DNA from: Mycobacteroides immunogenum | Lineage (GTDB): Bacteria > Actinomycetota > Actinomycetes > Mycobacteriales > Mycobacteriaceae | Assembly: GCF_001605725.1 (NCBI RefSeq) | Contig: NZ_CP011530.1 | Coordinates: forward strand, 682,001-746,000 | Direction: 5' to 3' | Length of the DNA: 64,000 bases | The notes under the pieces: model-generated | The model's database searches: none | The model's input: only the letters and a program-made list of their open reading frames with translations | Told to the model about the DNA's origin: nothing | Position numbers and translations under genes: made by a program | In this document: piece by piece, positions 17,945 through 25,706 of the stretch | Layout of the letters: each line of letters starts with the position of its first letter | How positions within the stretch are numbered: position 1 is the first letter of the stretch

Positions 17945-19201
17945 ATGCCCGAGGTGTTGTTCCCGCTGGATTCGAACAGGAAATTCACCGAGCAACAGAT
18001 CATCGGGCACAACAGATGGCACCCCGACATTCCGCCGGCCGCCGTCGTCAAACCGGGTACGTCATTCCGGGTGCATTGCCGCGAATGGTTTGACGGCGCA
18101 ATCCACAACGACGACTCCGCCGACGACATCCGCGATGCCCCGCTGACCACGGTGCACGCGTTGTCCGGCCCCTTCTCGGTAGAAGGGGCGCAACCGGGCG
18201 ACCTGCTGATCGTGGACATTCTGGATGTGGGCCCGATACCGCAGGAAGACTCAGGCCCGCTGGCCGGTCAGGGGTGGGGTTACACCGGCATCTTCCCGAC
18301 GGTGAACGGTGGCGGTTTTCTTACCGAGCAGTTCCCCGACGCGTACAAGGCAATCTGGGATTTCTCCGGACAGACGGCGACCTCCCGGCATGTCCCGGGC
18401 GTCAGTTTCACCGGGATCGTGCACCCGGGTCTGATGGGAACGGCGCCGTCCGCGGAGTTGTTGGCGAGATGGAATGCCCGTGAGGGTGCGCTGATCGCCA
18501 CCGACCCCAACCGTGTTCCCGCGCTGGCACTTCCCCCGGAACCCCGGGACGCGGTATTGGGTGCCCTCAGCGGCGCATCCTTTGAGAAGGCGGCGGCCGA
18601 GGCGGCCCGCACCGCACCTCCGCGGGAAAACGGCGGCAATCAGGACATCAAGAACCTGACCAAGGGCAGTCGCGTGTTCTACCCGGTGTTCGTGCCGGGC
18701 GGCAAGCTGTCGGTCGGTGACCTGCATTTCTCGCAGGGAGACGGTGAGATCACCTTCTGCGGTGCCATCGAGATGGGCGGCTTCATCGACCTGCATGTGG
18801 ACGTGATCAAGGGCGGCATGGACACATACGGGGTGTCCGAGAACGCGATCTTCATGCCGGGCAATACCGATCCGCAGTACTCGCAATGGCTGGCGTTCTC
18901 CGGAACGTCGGTGACCCTCGATGATGAACAGCGATACCTGGACTCGCATTTGGCGTATCAGCGTGCCTGCCTGCACGCCATCGACTACCTGACCAAGTTC
19001 GGTTACAGCCCGGAACAGGCCTACCTGCTGTTGGGTGCCGCGCCCATCGAGGGCCGCCTATCCGGTGTGGTCGATATTCCGAATTCCTGTGCCACTGTGT
19101 ACATCCCGACTGCCATTTTCGATTTTTCGGTGACGCCCTCGGCCGCCGGACCGGTCCGCATCGATGCCGGACCGGGAGCGCCCCGTTCGGTTGCGCGCTG
19201 A
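17945..19201 (+). CDS. fmdA: Formamidase/acetamidase (FmdA/AmdA family)
   Basis: It is expected to hydrolyse formamide or a short-chain amide to ammonia and the acid in the cytosol. The 418-residue chain carries the family segments MPEVLFPLDSNRKF, GHNRWHPDIPP, FHVHC-like FRVHCREWFDG, HPGLMGTAPS, and LHFSQGDGEITFCGAIEMG, with the metal-site His/Asp/Glu set. It is preceded by the FmdB-like gene and followed 4 bp later, tail to tail, by the agmatine-deiminase-like gene. Formamide versus acetamide specificity cannot be read from the sequence. M. tuberculosis has no counterpart at this position. Confidence 0.88.
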   Translation: MPEVLFPLDSNRKFTEQQIIGHNRWHPDIPPAAVVKPGTSFRVHCREWFDGAIHNDDSADDIRDAPLTTVHALSGPFSVEGAQPGDLLIVDILDVGPIPQEDSGPLAGQGWGYTGIFPTVNGGGFLTEQFPDAYKAIWDFSGQTATSRHVPGVSFTGIVHPGLMGTAPSAELLARWNAREGALIATDPNRVPALALPPEPRDAVLGALSGASFEKAAAEAARTAPPRENGGNQDIKNLTKGSRVFYPVFVPGGKLSVGDLHFSQGDGEITFCGAIEMGGFIDLHVDVIKGGMDTYGVSENAIFMPGNTDPQYSQWLAFSGTSVTLDDEQRYLDSHLAYQRACLHAIDYLTKFGYSPEQAYLLLGAAPIEGRLSGVVDIPNSCATVYIPTAIFDFSVTPSAAGPVRIDAGPGAPRSVAR

Positions 19202-19205
19202 GGAG

Positions 19206-20318
19206 CTATCGGGGCTCTTGCTGTGTGGCGCAATGGATACCGCCGCCGCCGGCGGCGACGCCGTCGATATCCAGCTGAATCACCCGGCGGCCCGGGAATA
19301 ACCGTTCCAGGGTGGACTTGGCTTCTGTATCGGCATGCGGATCACCGAATTCGGGTGCGATGACGCCGCCGTTGCACACATAGAAGTTGATGTATCCCGC
19401 GGCGAAATCCTCGGATTCGAAATCGTCTCGTCCCTGTTCGGGGGCTTCGAGTACCTCCACGCGCAGGGGGCGCCCGGCCGCATCTGTGGCCTTGTTGAGG
19501 ATGTCGAGGTGACGGCGGGTCACGTCGTAGTCGAAGGAATCGGGGTCATTGTCCAGACCGGCTACGACGACCCCCGGCCCGGCGAACCGTGCGTAGAAAT
19601 CTGTATGCCCGTCGGTGATATCCATACCCGCGATACCGGGCAGCCAGATGATCTTCTGCAGGCCCAGTAGACGCCGCAGTTCAGCTTCCACATCAGTCTT
19701 GGAGCGGCCGCGGTTGCGGTTGTCGTTGAGCACACAGCTCTCGGTGATGATCGCGGTGCCCTGGCCATCGACTTCGATGCCACCGCCTTCCAGGATCAGG
19801 CTGGTGTGCAGGATCGGAACTCCTGCGCGTTTGGCCACCTCACCGGCGACCCTGGCATCGGATTCGTGCTCTTGCTTGTCTCCCCAGCCGTTGAAGTTGA
19901 AATCAATGGCAGCCCTGCCACTTTCGTTACGGACAAACACGGGTCCGCTGTCCCGAATCCATAGGTCGTCCAGCGGGGCCGGCACCAACTCCACGTTGGG
20001 GCCCGCCCATTGGCGAGCCAGCTCGGTCTCGTCCGGGCGCACCAGCATGGACACCGGTTCGAACTGTGCAATGGCCTGTGCGATGGCGCCGAGATTCTGC
20101 TGAACCTTTCGGTGGAGTCGCCGTCCCCAGATCTCGGCACTGGCACCGAAGGCCATCCAGGTTCGCAGATGCGGCTCGCCCTCATCGGGCATGTGCCAGG
20201 AGGTGTTGTCGTCCACGACCTCAGTATCGTCGTCGCCACCCGGTCTATCAGCGCAGGCGGCCAGCATGACGGCACCTGCGGTCGCCGCACCGAGCTTCAA
20301 CAGATTTCGTCGCTGCAT
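19206..20318 (-). CDS. Exported agmatine deiminase/peptidylarginine deiminase family lipoprotein
   Basis: The catalytic core belongs to the PAD_porph family. WIRDSGPVFV, DGHTDFYARF and the C-terminal GGGIHCATQQEP with the nucleophile Cys are all present. Agmatine deiminase yields N-carbamoylputrescine; peptidyl-arginine deiminase is an alternative. The N-terminus MQRRNLLKLGAATAG then LAAC looks like a Tat signal with a lipobox, so the enzyme is probably exported and anchored, unlike typical cytosolic agmatine deiminases. I start at ATG 20318; a TTG at 20336 would add six residues. It lies convergent with formamidase. Confidence 0.82.
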   Translation of the reverse strand: MQRRNLLKLGAATAGAVMLAACADRPGGDDDTEVVDDNTSWHMPDEGEPHLRTWMAFGASAEIWGRRLHRKVQQNLGAIAQAIAQFEPVSMLVRPDETELARQWAGPNVELVPAPLDDLWIRDSGPVFVRNESGRAAIDFNFNGWGDKQEHESDARVAGEVAKRAGVPILHTSLILEGGGIEVDGQGTAIITESCVLNDNRNRGRSKTDVEAELRRLLGLQKIIWLPGIAGMDITDGHTDFYARFAGPGVVVAGLDNDPDSFDYDVTRRHLDILNKATDAAGRPLRVEVLEAPEQGRDDFESEDFAAGYINFYVCNGGVIAPEFGDPHADTEAKSTLERLFPGRRVIQLDIDGVAAGGGGIHCATQQEPR

Positions 20319-20377
20319 TATCTCAGTGTCGACCAATTCGAGCTATTGAGCGAGACCAGAGCACGACGCCCGGCCCG

Positions 20378-21649
20378 CTAGCCGTACCAGCGCCGGGCAT
20401 GTTCGGCGTGTGTGGGCAGATAGGCGCCCGGGCCGAAGTGTGTGTCGTAGAAGCCCAGGTCGATGTTCTGTGCCTGCAGGTACATCAGCGCGTGCACGGT
20501 GGGAACGGTGCCGGGAATCTTTCCGAAGGCGTCATAGATGTAGGAGGCCTCGACGGTGACGATCTCCTGGATCGCTTCGGCGGGCAGCGCGGCCGAACGA
20601 ACCTTGCGTGAATCTGCCCAGGCGCCCGGGGTGTCGGGGTGGAAAGGGCCTCCTGGACCGTATTTGCGATCGATGTATTTCGCGACGCCGTCCGCGACCG
20701 TCGGCACATGTGGCGGGCTGAGGGTTTCGAAGAATCCCGGCAAGCCGGTGGCGTTGGGGAACGGCCACCGCTCGTCGCTGTCGGACCTGAATCCGATACC
20801 GGGCGCGCGTGGGTCGCCGGATCCGCCCAGTACCGACAGCCGGTCGAGGCCGTCGAACATCCAGCCGCCCAGGCCGAGCGCTTGCAGGAGCAGTACTCCG
20901 TTGTGTGTCGCGGTGGCCAGCTCGGCGCTGGCCTCGGTGAGCGTGTACTGCTCGACGAAGGACAGCGGAATCGGGTCCCCGTAGTTGCGCAGGCTCCCGA
21001 ATTTTTCGGTGCCGGGGATGCTCCGGTTGTTGACGTCGTCGTAGATGAGATAGCCGTTCGCGGCGAAGAAGGACAGGTTCGCGATCAGGTGTTCGGCCAG
21101 ATCGGCGACCGGGAAGGCCAGCAGGCTGCCTGGATGGTTTCCGATCCAGATGTTGTGACCCTCCATATATGGCTCTTCGCGGGGCAGCTCCAGACGTGTG
21201 TCCGAGATCTGGACGTACGAGTCGGCGGTGTGGGTGATCCAGTCCTCGATCGTTGAGAACTCCCGCGGCGGTTCGTCCCGGGTGGGCAGTAGGTAGATCC
21301 CGGTGTCGTCGGTGAAGAAGAGTTGGCTGGTGTGAAATCCGGCGGCGGAGGGAAAGGTGCGACCGGTGGCGCTGCCGGAGTAGTTGGGGAATGCGGGGGC
21401 GTATCCGGGGTGATAGGTGATGCCGTAGTGCCACCCGGTTACCCCGCCGACCACCGAAAGAATCAGTGCCCGTTCAACTTCCGATATCGGGGTGACAGGT
21501 TCTGTGCTGGTGTAGGCCAATGGGCCGTCGGGTATGTGGCCCCCGGTGGGGAAGCGCCGTGACCGGCGGCCGCTGATCGCTGCCAATAACGGGAACTGGG
21601 TGACCTGAGCCAGCGCGTCGCGTTCTCGGTCGGATATCTGCAGCGGCAT
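20378..21649 (-). CDS. Conserved-looking protein of unknown function, 423 residues
   Basis: I do not recognise this protein. It is a soluble chain without signal peptide or membrane segment, rich in Gly, Pro and aromatic residues. Segments that look structured include GVTGWHYGITYHPGYAP, ATGRTFPSAAGFHTSQLFFTDDTGIYLLP and EASYIYDAFGKIPGTV. The TGRTFPSAAGFHTSQL part recalls the arginine-containing N-terminus of nitroreductase-fold proteins, but I cannot confirm it. Codon use and the lack of stops over 1.27 kb support a real gene. Its ATG at 21649 is divergent from arr, with an inverted repeat 4 bp upstream of it. Confidence 0.7.
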   Translation of the reverse strand: MPLQISDRERDALAQVTQFPLLAAISGRRSRRFPTGGHIPDGPLAYTSTEPVTPISEVERALILSVVGGVTGWHYGITYHPGYAPAFPNYSGSATGRTFPSAAGFHTSQLFFTDDTGIYLLPTRDEPPREFSTIEDWITHTADSYVQISDTRLELPREEPYMEGHNIWIGNHPGSLLAFPVADLAEHLIANLSFFAANGYLIYDDVNNRSIPGTEKFGSLRNYGDPIPLSFVEQYTLTEASAELATATHNGVLLLQALGLGGWMFDGLDRLSVLGGSGDPRAPGIGFRSDSDERWPFPNATGLPGFFETLSPPHVPTVADGVAKYIDRKYGPGGPFHPDTPGAWADSRKVRSAALPAEAIQEIVTVEASYIYDAFGKIPGTVPTVHALMYLQAQNIDLGFYDTHFGPGAYLPTHAEHARRWYG

Positions 21650-21652
21650 GCC

Positions 21653-21675
21653 CCAACTCGACCACTGAGAGTTGG
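21653..21675. repeat. 7-bp inverted repeat in the divergent gap before arr
   Basis: CCAACTC (21653-21659) and GAGTTGG (21669-21675) pair across a 9-nt loop, 4 bp upstream of the minus-strand start at 21649. It could be an operator or a 5' leader hairpin. Confidence 0.4.
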
Positions 21676-21720
21676 ACCGGTCAACCTTTTGGCTTCTCTC
21701 CTTTCAAAATATGGCATGAA

Positions 21721-21743
21721 GGGGGGCTTGCGGCAAGGCCCCC
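21721..21743 (+). promoter_or_regulatory. GC-rich hairpin in the arr leader
   Basis: A G-run plus GCTTG (21721-21730) can pair with CAAGGCCCCC (21734-21743) around a 3-nt loop with one bulged G. It lies about 50 bp upstream of the arr ATG, where it could attenuate transcription or cover part of the leader. Confidence 0.45.
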
Positions 21744-21793
21744 ACCGTGGCGCACAATCCTGCGACCACGAACTTCGACTGATGGGAGCTGGT

Positions 21794-22219
21794 ATGACGA
21801 TCCCGGACTTTTTCGAGGCGCACGAATCTGGCGCGTACTTCCACGGCACCAAGGCCGACCTGGCGATAGGTGATCTGTTGACGCCGGGTCATCTGTCGAA
21901 CTACGAAGAGGGCCGCGTGATGAACCACATCTACGTGACCAGGACGTTGATCGGCGCGGGATTGGCGGCCATGATGGCCAAGGGTGAGGGCCGGGGCCAC
22001 GTGTACATCGTGGAGCCGGAGGGCACCTTGGAAGACGACCCGAACGTGACGGACAAGAAGTTTCCGGGGAACCCCACTCACTCGTACCGGTCCCGGGAAC
22101 CGGTGCGCATCGTGGGCGAAGTACTGGACTGGGAAGGGCCCCCGCCGGAATTCATGGAAACCTTCCGGGCGGGGCTGTCCGATCTCAAGCGCGAGGGCAA
22201 TGCCGTCATCTATGACTAG
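21794..22219 (+). CDS. arr: Arr, NAD+-rifamycin ADP-ribosyltransferase
   Basis: Arr inactivates rifampicin by transferring ADP-ribose from NAD+ to the drug. The 141-residue chain has the family pattern ESGAYFHGTKADLAIGDLL, NHIYVTRTLIGAGLAA, GHVYIVEPEGTLEDDPNVTD and KFPGNPTHSYRS, and ends in GNAVIYD. I start at ATG 21794, 5 bp downstream of GGAGCT; the longer frame from 21689 would run through the leader hairpin. A chromosomal arr is known in M. smegmatis and M. abscessus and explains intrinsic rifamycin resistance. Here it sits inside the cholesterol region, which supports the M. abscessus-group assignment. Confidence 0.96.
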   Translation: MTIPDFFEAHESGAYFHGTKADLAIGDLLTPGHLSNYEEGRVMNHIYVTRTLIGAGLAAMMAKGEGRGHVYIVEPEGTLEDDPNVTDKKFPGNPTHSYRSREPVRIVGEVLDWEGPPPEFMETFRAGLSDLKREGNAVIYD

Positions 22220-22245
22220 GGCTGCCTAGGGACGGCCAGGCCCGG

Positions 22246-22620
22246 CTATGCCGTACGGCGGACCTTCAGAGCTTCGGTGATCATCGGGATCTGCAACGGG
22301 AGCCGGGCGATGGCGCCGAGCTTGAGCGGCAGCGGTTTGTCCCACCACAGCCGCACCATGTTGATGTTGGCGGGGAAGACGGCAATGAACAGCAGCGCGG
22401 CCAGCGTGGCGCCTAGCCTGCGCGTCTTGGGTGCCAGCAGCAACGCGCCGGTGCCGAGCTCGGCAACACCGGAGGCGTAGGTATAGAACCGGGCATCGCC
22501 GGGGAGTTCCGCGGGCACGATGTCGTCGAACGGTTTCGGCGCGACGAAATGCACCACGCCGACGCCGAGCAGCATCGCGGCCAGTCGGTAGGCGGGCCAG
22601 GGGCTGGCTTTGGTCTCCAT
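22246..22620 (-). CDS. DoxX-like small membrane protein
   Basis: This 124-residue protein has four predicted membrane helices: AMLLGVGVVHFVAP, ASGVAELGTGALLLAP, TLAALLFIAVFPANINMV, and a C-terminal amphipathic stretch. FIAVFPANINMVRLWW is characteristic of DoxX/DUF4267-type proteins. The function of the family is not settled; some members are linked to redox or thiol stress. It ends convergent with arr. It could be co-transcribed with or independent of the upstream fadE33 (22 bp apart, same strand), where it would be the last gene of the fadD3-fadE31-32-33 run. Confidence 0.78.
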   Translation of the reverse strand: METKASPWPAYRLAAMLLGVGVVHFVAPKPFDDIVPAELPGDARFYTYASGVAELGTGALLLAPKTRRLGATLAALLFIAVFPANINMVRLWWDKPLPLKLGAIARLPLQIPMITEALKVRRTA

Positions 22621-22642
22621 GCTCGGAGTCTAGGCAGACGGA

Positions 22643-23596
22643 TCAGAGTCCTGCAGCGGTCTCCAGATTTGGCAGCAGCTGGCGCGGCGTGCCCAGCAGC
22701 AATGCGCTGCCGTGCGCACGCTTGAAGTACAGGTGTGCGTCGTGCTCCCAGGTGATGGCGATGCCGCCATGCAGCTGGATCGCGTCACCGGATACCGCCG
22801 AAAGTACCTCGCTGGCTTTGATTCTCGCCACTGTGGCGGCCTCGGGAGTCAGGTCCGCAATCCCCTGGTAGACGGTGGCGCGCGCGGATTCGACGAGGAC
22901 GTACAGGTCTGCCATCCGGTGCTTGAGGGCCTGGAAGCTGCCGATGGCGCGCCCGAACTGCACCCGTGTCTTGGTGTACTCGACGGTGAGATCCAGTGCG
23001 CGTGCGGCGGCGCCCACCTGCTCGGCGGCCAGCAGTAACCCGGCCTTGTCGATCAATCCCGGGGCGGTTCCGATGGGCTCGGCCGCGCCGACGGCGACGG
23101 CGGCCAGCCGACGGGTGGGGTCCATGGTGGCCAGCGGCGATGTCGTGACGCTTTCCGCCAGGCTCACCGCATCGCCTTCCACAGTGAGCACGATGTCGGC
23201 GATGTCTCCGTTGACGACATATCCCGGATCGAAGGCGACCGCACCGATCGATTCGCCGGCGGCCAACATCTCCAGGAGCTCACCGCGGTATCCGGAATCG
23301 AGCAGCGCAAGCTCGGCCCACAGCGTGCCCATCAGCGGACTGGGTACGAGCCCGCGGCCAAGCTCTTCCATCACGATGGCGGCATCGGCGAGTTCGCCTC
23401 CGGCACCGCCTAATTCCTCGGGTATCAGCAGCGCCGCGGCGCCTACCTGTTCGCACAGGACGGTCCACAGGCTCGCGTCGTAGCCGCGTTCGGATTCCAT
23501 GGCCGTGCGGACCGCGGCGGAATCGGCCCGCTTGGTCACCAGCGAGCGGACAGTGTCGCGCAGCATCTGCCTTTCGGCGTTCACGGAAGCGCTCAC
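22643..23596 (-). CDS. fadE33: FadE33, acyl-CoA dehydrogenase (C/D-ring pathway)
   Basis: This is a single-domain acyl-CoA dehydrogenase of 317 residues. EELGGAGGELADAAIVMEEL lies in the N-terminal helical domain, RVQFGRAIGSFQALKHRMAD in the C-terminal domain, and IQLHGGIAITWEHDAHLYFK near the end. The family forms flavin-containing heteromers in actinobacterial steroid pathways, where short (about 320-residue) and long (about 385-residue) subunits pair. It is therefore likely to work with a partner such as FadE31 or FadE32. The GTG at 23596 overlaps the fadE32 stop (GTGA). The name follows the Rv3561-Rv3564 gene order (fadD3-fadE31-fadE32-fadE33). Confidence 0.85.
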   Translation of the reverse strand: MSASVNAERQMLRDTVRSLVTKRADSAAVRTAMESERGYDASLWTVLCEQVGAAALLIPEELGGAGGELADAAIVMEELGRGLVPSPLMGTLWAELALLDSGYRGELLEMLAAGESIGAVAFDPGYVVNGDIADIVLTVEGDAVSLAESVTTSPLATMDPTRRLAAVAVGAAEPIGTAPGLIDKAGLLLAAEQVGAAARALDLTVEYTKTRVQFGRAIGSFQALKHRMADLYVLVESARATVYQGIADLTPEAATVARIKASEVLSAVSGDAIQLHGGIAITWEHDAHLYFKRAHGSALLLGTPRQLLPNLETAAGL

Positions 23597-24558
23597 AGTG
23601 CCTCCAACACCCGGGCACGGTGCCACTCCGGCGTACCCCACGCCGACATCAGGGCGCGCACCTTGAGGATCCACAGGGACAGGTCGTATTCGGCGGTGAA
23701 GCCGATAGCGCCGTGAGTCTGCAGCGATGAGCGCGCGGCGAGATATGCGGCCTTGCCGGCGGCGACCTTCGCGGCGCTCACATCGCGTGCGGCGGTGGGG
23801 GACTCGTCGGCGATGGAGAGTGCCGCGCCGTACACCAGTGGGCGGGCCAACTCCAGCGCGATGTGCACGTCGGCCAGTTTGTGCTTGACGGCCTGGTACG
23901 AGCCGATTGGCCGCCCGAACTGCGAACGTTGCTTGGCGTACTCCACGGCCCGATCCAGCAGGGCCTGTCCGGCGCCGATCAGCTGTGCCGAGATGGCAAG
24001 TACGCCATGGTTGATGGCGTAGCTGGTGTCGAGAGAGATGCCGCCGCCGGCCGGTATCACGTCGAACACCCGGCGGGTGGCATCGATCGATTCGTGCTGG
24101 GTGCCCGCCTGCGCCTCGCGCACGCCGATGTCATCGGCGATGAGCACCAGCCCGGCGACATCGGCGTCGAGGGCGCGGGGAGTGATGGGCGGCGCGGCGA
24201 CCGTGGCGATCAGTTCGCCGGAGGCGATACGGGTGGACGGCTCGGCGCCGTCTTCGTGGCTGGACAGCAGGAGCGGGGCCACCGCGACCGACTCGACGAC
24301 GGGGCCGGGGACGGCCCACTTTCCCAAACCCTCAAGGGCGACAACCAGGTCGACGGGGTGAGCCCCGATGCCGTCGTATTTCTCGGAGACCGCGAGGGCG
24401 GTCACGCCCAGCTCGGCGAGCGTGGACCACACGGCCAGACCGGGTTCGTGATTACCCGCGGCCCAGGCGCGGGCCGCCGCCGGAACGTCGGCCGCCGACA
24501 GCGCCGCGTCGATGCTGGCGGCGAAGTCGCGCTGTTGAGTGTCCAGATCGAACTTCAC
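23593..24558 (-). CDS. fadE32: FadE32, acyl-CoA dehydrogenase (C/D-ring pathway)
   Basis: This is an acyl-CoA dehydrogenase subunit of 321 residues that begins VKFDLDTQQRDFAASI. Family segments are RSQFGRPIGSYQAVKHKLAD and LQTHGAIGFTAEYDLSLW. M. tuberculosis FadE31/FadE32 act late in degradation of the HIP-derived acyl-CoA. The start GTG 24558 overlaps the fadE31 stop by 4 bp; a longer frame to 24687 lies wholly inside fadE31 and is rejected. Overlaps on both sides suggest stoichiometric, coupled translation of the three FadE subunits. Confidence 0.85.
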   Translation of the reverse strand: MKFDLDTQQRDFAASIDAALSAADVPAAARAWAAGNHEPGLAVWSTLAELGVTALAVSEKYDGIGAHPVDLVVALEGLGKWAVPGPVVESVAVAPLLLSSHEDGAEPSTRIASGELIATVAAPPITPRALDADVAGLVLIADDIGVREAQAGTQHESIDATRRVFDVIPAGGGISLDTSYAINHGVLAISAQLIGAGQALLDRAVEYAKQRSQFGRPIGSYQAVKHKLADVHIALELARPLVYGAALSIADESPTAARDVSAAKVAAGKAAYLAARSSLQTHGAIGFTAEYDLSLWILKVRALMSAWGTPEWHRARVLEAL

Positions 24559-25706
24559 TTGGCACCTCCGGTTCGAGCGCTCTCCTTGGGCAGGCCCAGG
24601 ATGCGCTCGGCGATGATATTGCGCTGAATCTCGTTGGTGCCCGCATAGATCGGGCCGCCGAGTGAGAACAGGTATCCGTCCGTCCACTGGTTGGTCAGCT
24701 CGCCGTCGGCGCCCCGCAGATCGATCGCGGTCTCGTGCAGGGCGACATCCAGCTCAGACCAGAACACCTTGGTGATCGAGGATTCGGCACCCAGCTCTCC
24801 GCCGCCGGCCAGCCGGGTCACGGTGCCGAAGGTGTGCAGCCGGTAGGCCTGCGCCGCGATCCAGGCGTCGGCGACGCGTTCGGATGCGAACCCGTTCTCC
24901 GGAACCGATTTCCACAGATCGACCAGCCGATCCGCGGTGGCCAGGAAGCGGCCGGGGCTGCGCAGTGACATGCCGCGCTCGTTGCTCGATGTACTCATGG
25001 CCACGCGCCAACCGTCGTGTACCGCGCCGATGACGTCTTCGTCGGGTACGAACACGTCGTCCAGGAAGATCTCCGCGAAGCCGGGATCGCCATCCAGCTG
25101 CGGGATGGGGCGCACGGTGATGCCCTCGGCCTTCAAATCAAACATGAAGTACGTCAGACCCTGATGGCGCTGCGCGTCGGGATCAGAGCGGAACAATCCG
25201 AATGCCCTGTCCGCGAAGGGTGCTCGTGAGCTCCAGATCTTCTGCCCGGACAGTCGCCAGCCCCCGTCTACCTTGCGGGCGGGCGAGCGCAGCGATGCCA
25301 GGTCGCTCCCGGACTCGGGCTCAGACCATGCCTGCGCCCAGGTCTCCTCACCGTTGGCCATCTTCGGGAGAACACGATCCAGCTGATCCTTGCTGCCATG
25401 CGCGAACAGCGTCGGCCCCAGCAGGAACATGCCGTTCTGGCTGATGCGCGCCGGTGCGCCGGCCCGGAAGTACTCCTCCTCGAAGATCACCCACTGCAGC
25501 AGGGTGACGTCGCGGCCGCCGTACTCCTTGGGCCAGGACACCGCGGAGAATCCCGCGTCGTATAGCGTGCGCTCCCATTGCCGGTGTGCCACCGCACCTT
25601 CCGGTGAATCATAGGAGGGCAGAGGCGGGTTCGGGACATTAGCCGCGAGGAATTCGCGTACCTCGGCCCGGAATGCCTCGGTCTCGTCGTCAAGAAGTAG
25701 GTCCAC
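24555..25706 (-). CDS. fadE31: FadE31, acyl-CoA dehydrogenase (C/D-ring pathway)
   Basis: This is the long-type acyl-CoA dehydrogenase subunit (383 residues). It has WSEPESGSDLASLRSPA and GWRLSGQKIWSSRAPFADRA, which contact flavin and substrate, then NERGMSLRSPGRF and the C-terminal GTNEIQRNIIAERILGLPKE. The start GTG 25706 shares its first base with the fadD3 stop codon (TAGTG). It acts in degradation of the C/D rings, probably as a heteromer with one of the short FadE subunits encoded directly downstream. The exact partner and substrate cannot be read from the sequence. Confidence 0.88.
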   Translation of the reverse strand: MDLLLDDETEAFRAEVREFLAANVPNPPLPSYDSPEGAVAHRQWERTLYDAGFSAVSWPKEYGGRDVTLLQWVIFEEEYFRAGAPARISQNGMFLLGPTLFAHGSKDQLDRVLPKMANGEETWAQAWSEPESGSDLASLRSPARKVDGGWRLSGQKIWSSRAPFADRAFGLFRSDPDAQRHQGLTYFMFDLKAEGITVRPIPQLDGDPGFAEIFLDDVFVPDEDVIGAVHDGWRVAMSTSSNERGMSLRSPGRFLATADRLVDLWKSVPENGFASERVADAWIAAQAYRLHTFGTVTRLAGGGELGAESSITKVFWSELDVALHETAIDLRGADGELTNQWTDGYLFSLGGPIYAGTNEIQRNIIAERILGLPKESARTGGAK

